From UBA1723 sp045641065 (lineage in GTDB: Bacteria; Bacteroidota; Bacteroidia; Bacteroidales; Paludibacteraceae): DNA of 39,422 bases. The stretch is from contig JAZUGF010000057.1 in the NCBI GenBank assembly GCA_045641065.1, positions 1 through 39,422 on the forward strand, in the 5' to 3' direction. Below are positions 30,101 through 39,100 of the stretch, one piece after another (positions within the stretch are counted from its first letter, which is position 1; every line of letters begins with the position of its first letter). Both the position numbers and the translations under genes were made by a program. The notes under the pieces were generated by a model. The model worked only from the letters and a program-made list of their open reading frames with translations. It made no database searches and was not told where the DNA came from.

Positions 30101-33100
30101 TGTTCAACTAAGAGAGACACTACATTCAAAACTAGAAAGAGTAATACAGATGATTTGTCTTTGACGTTGAGCTATACAGGATTGACTCCTCTTCCTGCAG
30201 GTTCTGAAACTGATTATGAATTGACGCTTACAAGTGAGAATTGTACATTTACTATTCCTGACTTTACAACAGGTGCAACATTCAATTCTGGATGTGCAAA
30301 GGCAAAATCTGTCACTCAGACACTTGCCGCAGGTCCAGTAATAACAAAGACTCAGATTATCACTATCACTGCTGAGGACGCGTGTGGAACAACTATCTCA
30401 AAGACAGTCTCTATTAAAGTCCCTTCTAACAGTTTGAAGGATAAGACACTTGACGCAAAAGTTGATAATGCTAAATGTAATGGCGAAAATGGAACAGTCA
30501 CATTGTCTGTTACTGGTTTGTCTGGCAGCGGATACGATTATTTCTTGGGTGTTGATGATGCTCATCTTACTAAGGATGACAATAATGATGGTGTATTCTC
30601 AGTCGTTGCTGGAACATACAAAGCTAAGATTGCAGACGGTAATGGATGTGAGTTGACTAAGGATGATATTGTAGTTATCCAGCCAGATCCATTTACTGCA
30701 ACATTCACAAAGGAAAGCGAATCATGTGTTGATAGAGGAACAGGTGAGGTTAAGATCAGTGGTATTGCTGGTGGAACATCTCCTTATTCTATCAGTGTCA
30801 AGAATTATGATGATCCTTCAGCTACTGTTGATGCTACAATTTCTGCTGTTGGCTTGGATGGTACTGCTACAGTCAAAGGTTTGACTACAGGTAAATATGT
30901 GATTATCGCGTCGGATAAGAACAACAATTGTAAGACTGACGAGACAATTGAAATTAAATCATATACAAAACCTGTTGTGGGTCTTTCTCCTGTCGACAAG
31001 ACTTCATGTGAAAGTGAGAATATCGTATTGAAGGCACAATTGACTTCTAGATCAACAACAGAAGAGGTGGCGAAGGCTACATATTCATGGATTAAATCGG
31101 ATGTAGAGCCATCTGCAAGTGCATATACAGATGCTTCATTTAATTCCGGAACATCAAAGTCTGTTGCTGCACCGTCGACATGGGGTACAAAAAAGAAATA
31201 TTCAGAGAAGTGGTATGTTAAGGTCAAGGATATTCACGGATGTATCAGTGATGCTGTATCAACAACTGCTACTATTCTAAAGAATCCTGAGGTCACTCTT
31301 AAGTTAGAAGGTGAAATAGAATATAAGTGTGAAGATAATTTGAAGGTTGTCGCAGAGTCTGATGATGCGACTCAATTCTCATGGGAGCAGACTGGTGCTG
31401 GAATAACAACTCCTACATGGTCCGCATATGGTGATGAAAAAACTCAGACATTAACATATAATCCTGCTGGTGAAAAGATCCAGTCTGCTACATGGTATGT
31501 CAGAGTAAAAGATGCTAATGGATGTGTTAGTAAGGCTGAACATATTACAGGATATATCTATAAGAAGCCAGCTGTAGAGATTATTGCCGATGGAGGTAAG
31601 TCTGTCCTTTGTGATGGAGAATCAATTGATCTATCTGCAAATGACGACTACAAAACTTATTCTTGGAAACTTGGAGATGTAGTCAAGCCTACAGACACAA
31701 AGACATATACTGCAACAGAGACTGGAAAATATACATTGACAGTCACTGATGATCACTGTGAGAATAGCGATGATTATGAGATAACTCCGACTGATTTCGA
31801 AGCCACTATTCCGACTACTCTTGCTGTTTGTGCAGGTGCTGAAGATGGTACTGTTGATGTCACTGAAATAGAAGGAGGTGAGACTCCATACTCAATTGCT
31901 ATCACATCACTTAATACTGGTTATTCTGCCACTGAGGTGACAGATGGCAAGTCTACAATCTCAGGTTTGAAGAAGGGAGAGTATACAATTAAACTTACAG
32001 ATGGAAACGGATGTGAGATAAGTAAAACTTTGACGGTGACTGAGAATCCAAATCCAACTACGCCAGTTGTGTCGTACACTATGGCTTGTGAAGATGCAAA
32101 GACAAGTTTGACTGTAGCATCTCCAGTCGATGGTGAAACTTATGCTTGGGAGAAGAAGAATGCTGATGACACTTGGTCACCAGTTCTAAGTGTTGAGAAT
32201 TTGGCTAAATCAGATGAAGGTGATTATCGCGTCACTGCAACAATAACATCGACAGGTTGTACAACAACATCTGAAAGCAAAACATTGTCATTCAATCCAA
32301 ATCCTACATTCACTTTGTCAGAGTTTACTTCAGCTCAGTGCCCAAAGGTTTCTACAGACAAGTACGACGTTTCTATTTCTGATGTGACACCTACAACAGG
32401 TTATAGTGTAACTTGGGCTGGAGCAACTGAAGATGGCTCAGATCAGACAAAGGCAACAATTGCAGGAGGATCATGTAGTGGAACAAAGACATATAGTGCT
32501 ACCGTTAAAATCACTGCTACTGGATGTACAACAAAGGTTGAGAAGAGTTTCAATATTGAGTTGACAAATGCATTGTCATTGAGCTTGAATTCATTGAGTG
32601 GTTTGGAGGAAACTCCAACGGGTTCTGAATATACAACTGACTATGTATATACATTCCAGACGTCTACAAACTGTTCATTCTCTATTCCTGAATTCGGATA
32701 TACATCGACTCAGAATTGCGAAATCACACCAACTGTTACACAGAGCTCTAGCGGTGGTAAGGTGACAATTAAAGCAACAGACTTCTGTAACAATGTTGTT
32801 GAGAAGACTATTACTATCGTCACTCCTGGTGCTCCTAATGCTCCATCATTGGAGGCAGGACAGGTATGTGGTGGCGATGTCTTGTTCACTGCAAGTGGTG
32901 CTAGTGCTGATAATGAGGTCTATGTATGGAGTGAAACAGAAAATGGCACATACACTGATGGTACTGAGACTAAGACATTGGCATATAACGCTTCTGGATC
33001 TAAGATTCAGTCAAAGACATGGTATGTAAAGATTATGGATAAAAGTACAAGCTGTATGAGTTCGGCTTCAAGTGCAGAAGGAAAGGCATACGTGCCACCT

Positions 33101-36100
33101 ACAGCAGCTATCTCATCTGAACTTGGTACATGTAACTATACATTGTCTGCAAACTTGACTGGTACTGCATATACATATGAGTGGAGTGGGGCTAAGACAG
33201 GTTCTGCAAGTTCAATTGTTGCCGACGCTACTGGCACTTACAGTTTGGTGATTACAGAGAAGTATGAAGACAATCATACTTGTGTGTCTAACACTGCAAG
33301 TAAGGTTGTCACAATTTCTCCTGTTACTATTCCTACAATCTCTTACACTGAGGTTTGTGAAGGCAATTCAACAACATTAAGTTTGAGTGATCCTGTTTCT
33401 GTTTACACATACAAATGGGAGAAGAAAGTAAGTCCTACAGAGTTTGCTCCTACAGGATATGAGGGCACTTCATTATCATCTGTTTCTGAGGCAGGAGATT
33501 ATAGAGTACAGGTGATCTCAGATCAAAATTGTACTGGTCAATCTGCTTCTAAAACTGTGACATTCCATGCATTGCCAACAGTTACGTTGAATGCAACTAA
33601 TGGTTGTGAGTCTACAACATTTACAACATCAATTGCATCAGCAGATGAAAACAAGTATTTGTATAATTGGAATGATGGAGTTTATGGCTCAACTACGTTC
33701 CAGACTTCTTCCATATCGGCAGGAAATAATAGTGAGTTAATTACATGGAAATTAAAGATCAAAGATAAGGTCACAGGATGTGAAAGCACTGAAGCAGCAA
33801 AAACAGCTACAGTTTATAGAACTCCTGCTTTGACATTGACTGATCAAACTATATGTAAAGGTTCAGCAGCTACAATACCATTCTCAGGACTTGTAGGTAC
33901 AATTACACAATACGATGGTTTGACAGCTTCTGGATCTAACTTGACAGCATCTCCGACAACAACTACTACATACACATTGAAAGTTGAGAATGGAGACGTA
34001 TGTACTGCAATAAATCCAACAGTTACAGTTACTGTAAACGACAAACCAACAATTTCTATTGAAGCTCCGGCAGCGGTATGTTATGGAAATGCATTCTCGT
34101 TGTCTACTCCAACAGTTGAAATAAATGGAAGTACTATTAAGAGTGGTTCTGATAAATGGCAGATTCAGAAAGACGGTGTGACGACTTGGTCAGACTTTAC
34201 TAATGACGGAACTTTGGTTTCGGGAACACACAAGTTGAAGTATGTTGCTGAAAATGGTTGTGGACAAAGCGAAAGTAATGAAGTCACAGCAGTAGTTTAT
34301 GCAAAACCTGCAACGCCAACAATCTCTAATAAGACTTTATGTTACGGAGATTATATGACAATCAATTCTCCAGTTTCTGGATCGACTTATTCTTGGCAGA
34401 AAAAGACTTCTGGTGCATCTACATTTGTGCCTGTAGGAACAGAACCTTCAATCACAACGTCCGCTGACGAGCATGGAGTGACTGAGTATAAGTTGACAGT
34501 TACTTCAGGAGAAGGATGTTCTTCTGAGGAGGCAACATTTACTGTAACTCAGCCAACAAAAGACATTGCATTCGATACTTCTGACAAACACAGTCCAAGC
34601 CAATATGATGGAAATGACGGAGATTATACAATCGTAATATCTGGAGGTTATGGAAGTTATACTTATTGCCAGAAAACAAATGCAACAGATAAGTGTACTC
34701 CTGGTACTGCTGCAACTGTTGAGGCTGGAATAAGTAAGATAAAAGCAACAGATGTAGCACCTGGAACTTATTATTACTCTGTTTCTGATGCTAATGGTTG
34801 TAATAAAGATATTTCAGTCACAGTTCCAAACGCTGGAGTACCAACTGTTGAATGGACTGCAACAAATGCAGTATGTAATGTGATGAATGCTGGTGGAGAT
34901 AATGCTAAACTTGGTAAGATTACAGCAACGTCGCCTTCAGGAGAGTTCACAATCAAGATGCTTAGCTCAACAGGTGATGCTCTAACATCATTTACAGATG
35001 TTACTGCGACTAAGGTCGGAAGTGATTATGTAGCTGAATTCACAGGATTGAAAGCTGGAAAGTATAAGGTACAATATATATATCCTTCATCTCCAGTATA
35101 CACAATAGAGTCAGAGGAACTTAGAATCGATGAGCCATCAGAGATGACATTCGACCTTGCTTATGGAACTGGTACTGCACCATGTGACAATAAGTATAGT
35201 GAGGTAAAAATTGGAACGATTTCTGGTGGTGCCGCTTATGCAAATGCATCAGATGTGACTCTTGCAACAGGTGAGTATTATGCAAAGGGCTTTGTTGCTA
35301 CATTCAAGGATGCAGAAATACCAGGCTCTGTTTCTTACGAGAATGGTACATTCACATTAGGAGGATCTATTTCAACTGCAGCGTTGACTGTGATGTTAGA
35401 GGATAAGAACGGATGTAGAGATACAAATAGTGTTAAATATACAGCTGCAGATGAGCATCTAAACATCACTTGCCCTTCTGACGATGAAATGGAGAAGTCA
35501 TTCGACGCTTCTTGTGAGGCATCATTTATTTTGACTTATGGTAACATCATCACAAGATATGCAGCTAAGTTGTGCTCTCCAAATGATAAGATCAATATCG
35601 AATATACAGTCGACGGAGGTTCTCCAATAACTGTTGATGGATCTAATGATTTCAAAGAGACTCTTGATAAGACAACTCGTGAAAAGACTATCATCTGGAC
35701 ATTCTCCGCTGTAAATGCCGCTTATGGAATCGCAGCACAGCAATGTACTTTGAAGATTAAGGCTAAGGATGATGCGAGCCCTGTATTCTCAACTGCTAAT
35801 ATTGATGACCAAATCAAGTATTCTGTTAATGGAACAACTGATTGTGGAGCTAAATACCATAAGGATGCGTCAGATGTCGAGACAATGCTTGGCGTTCAGG
35901 ATTGCTCTTTGGAAAAGATAACTTATACTTTGTGTAAGAAGGGCGAGACAGATAAGACTAAGTGTAAAACTGGTGTCGTATATGGAAAGGATACTGACAA
36001 TTCATATAAGTATTTTGATATTGACACAGAAGACCTAACAGATGGTGAATATGAGATCGTCTACACTGCGACTGACGGAATAAATGAGCCAACACAGAAA

Positions 36101-39100
36101 ACTCAGACAATCAAAGTTGTTGATGATGTTGAGCCAACTGTCAAGTGTTTGGATAATCAAATCTTGACTCTAGATGCTAATTGTAAGGCAACAACAACTA
36201 TTACATTCAACGATTACGCTAAGTCTTACTTGGCTCAGATGGGTGTGATCGATACAGTAGGTGGAGTAATCACAGACAAGAAGGCAAATGGCATTTACTC
36301 AGGTAATGTTACTTATACTACAGACGGTTCTGGCAATATCACATCAATCACAGATGAGTGTGGCCAGCCACTTACAGTCAAGTATAAGAAGAGTGGAGAT
36401 GCAACATCTACAGAGTTGCAGCCAGGTCATAGCTTTGATGTGACTTTGAATGGTCTAAGTGCAACTGAGACAGTAGAGTGGACATTGGAGGATAACGCAA
36501 CTGTTAAGAATGTATCTGATCCATGTCAAACTAAGTTCACTGCAAAAGATAACATAATCCCAGATTTGACAGAGGCTCCTCTTGATAGAGTAATTGAGGA
36601 ATACTCGGCAAACGGAGACAAGTGTAGCGCTGATCATAAGTGGAGTAAGGCAGAAATCAATAGTTGGTTGACAAAGGTTAACGACTGCTCGGGTGTCAAG
36701 AATGTCACTTATGTGGTGAAGAAGAAGTCTGGAGAGACTCTTACTCCGACAACATATTCAGGATCTATCGTCACTGATGGTGTGGCTAGTGATATGGATT
36801 TGCAGAATATGAAATATGGTGATTATGTCGTTGAATATGTTGTTAAGGACAATAGTGGAAATGAGAACATTATTAGTCAGGATCTAACAATCAAGGATGA
36901 TGTCGCTCCAGAGATTGATTGTAACGATGGTAAGACAATCAAGATTCCTGTCGGAGCTGATTGCAAGGCTACCGTCGATCTTGATCTTGAGAAACTTCTT
37001 TACGCTTCACGTGCGGAGACGGTATTGGGAACAAGCGCAACTGATGAAGATGGAAAGACAATCAATTATGTGGCTTCTGATGATATCAATAATTCTATCT
37101 TCAAGACAGAGTTCAACTTCTCTGACGAACAGGAGAATGCAATGAAGAATGATTGTGGAGAGCCTCTTACAACTAAGGTTGTTGTCTCTACTAAGCAATC
37201 TGATAATTCATATGTTGCCGGAGATACAATCAGAACCGATTCTGATTTCACAATTGAATATGGTCAGGAGAAGAAGGTTACTATTGTTGTACAGGATGCT
37301 TCTGGTAATCCGGCTAAATGTACTTACACATTGGTCGGAGCTCCACAGATTGTTACTCCAAAGCCTCTTGCTAATGAGACTGGTTTGAAAACATCAGAGG
37401 TTGATGGAGTAGAGAAGTGCGACGTCGCATACGACAAGAAGTTTGAGGACGTCTACAAGGAGATTTATGGAGTAGAATATGCTGAATGTTCACCAGTTAA
37501 GGAGTTGGAATATGAAATTAAGACATCTCCTACTGATCTTTCTCCGATTTCAGGTTCATTGAAACCAGGAGAGACTACATCAACAGTATTGGCAAATCTT
37601 ACTCCTGGATCTTATGAAATCACTTGGACTTCAGTTGGTCTTGATGGAACGACTAAGAATCAGGTTGACAAACATAATATCGCTGTGACTGATGGAGTGG
37701 CTCCGAAGATCACATGTGATAGTGAGATAAAGGTTCCATTGGAAGCTGATTGTAATGCAACTAAGGAGATGGATTTGCATCAGTTCGCTCTTGGTTACTT
37801 GGCAGATAAGATCAATGTCGACGCTGCGACTGGAGTAATCACAGCTATGAATACTGGTGATGATAAATACTTCGATTTGAGTGCAGACAGAAAGACAATC
37901 ACGAAGATCTATGATGAGTGTGGACCATTGACGTTGAAGGTTTCGGATCGTGATGAAGAAGGTTCAGTTGATCATATGACAGTCACATTGAATAAGACTA
38001 ATTTGACTACATCAACAGATGTTTATTGGTCGTTGAACGATGGTACTAATTCTTCTGAGAAAAGATGTAAGACAACTATCAAGGCAATTGATAATTTGAA
38101 CCCAGTATTCTCAACTTCTAATATTGATGAGACAATCAAATATACAGACCAGAGCGAGAAATGTGGTGTTGAATACAAAGTGACAGATAAGGATGATGTT
38201 AAGGATTTGTTGGAAATCTCAGATTGCTCTTTGAAGTCTGTTACATATTGCTTGCGTAAGAAGGGAGAGACAACATGCATTAAGAGTGGTGACTTGTATG
38301 ATCCAGCAACAGGTGACTATAGTCCTATCTCTACTGGAATTCTTACAGATGGTGAATACGAGATTGTCTACACTGCGACTGATAACGGAAATCTTACTGC
38401 TTCTAAGACTCAGACAATTACAGTTAAGGACAATGTGGCACCAGATATGACATGTCCGACATCGCCAATTGAGGTGTTTGTTGATAACACAACATGTGAT
38501 AAAACAATTGGTTTGTCGGATGAGAAACTTCTATATGCTGTACGTCATGACAAGAGCGGCAATGCTACGACATATAACAACAGTTACGAGACATCAGTCT
38601 TGAACATCAACAAGTCGTCTTATAACTCAACTGAGCAGTCTCTAATTGAGAATGACTGCGATGGAACAGACCATATCACAGCGTCGTACACCGTTGATGT
38701 ATTTGCAAATCCAAGCAGTGTGACAGTCGGCTACGGAGATACCAAGACAATCGCGGTGACATTGACTGATAGCCATAGCAACTCAACAACAGTCTGCAAC
38801 ATCACAATCAAGGGTATCGACAAACCAATGGAGCTTAATAGCGGTTTGGCACAGAAAGACTTGACAATAGATGGAGCAGGCAACGGAGGAGATTGCAAGG
38901 CAGAGCTAACGTTGAAATACGCAACAATCAAGAATGAACTTGTCAACTATGAGAACTGTTCATCAGTAAGCGAGATCAAGTACACAATCAAAGACAAGAG
39001 CGGTAATGTCGTTGTCAACAATAAGGAGTTGACAAACGCTACTGATATTGAAGAACTTCTTGCTGACGGAGAGTACACAATCACATGGTCAGTGAAGGAT

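Larger units (their letters stand above)
20115..35449 (+). repeat. SprB / PKD-Ig / HYR-like super-cassette region of the giant protein
   Basis: The middle of the protein repeats a fixed order of modules. First comes a PKD-like module ending in a Cys-Gly-containing EYSVxVKN..C strand. Next is a short HYR-like module anchored by C-x-F-x-x-P and ending AxDxC. One or two SprB-type repeats follow, and then Ig-like modules with SYQWYKDG-type strands. C-x-F-x-x-P anchors occur at 20147, 24224, 25589, 28337, 30242 and 32672. SprB-type repeats (C-x-G-x-x-D/G-G start, GxYxxxVxDxNGC, QPxP end) occur at 24461-24702, 24722-24952, 28580-28810, 30467-30694, 30722-30961, 31829-32050 and 34604-34828. Weaker ones lie near 23450, 25840, 27200 and 28830. 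Sequence identity between copies is low, so these are old duplications. Confidence 0.75.

Noticed and set aside
30805..31227. Minus-strand frame of 140 residues opposite the giant gene
   Set aside because: Same antisense shadow effect; the residues are Val/Ser/Thr-rich mirror composition with no motif.
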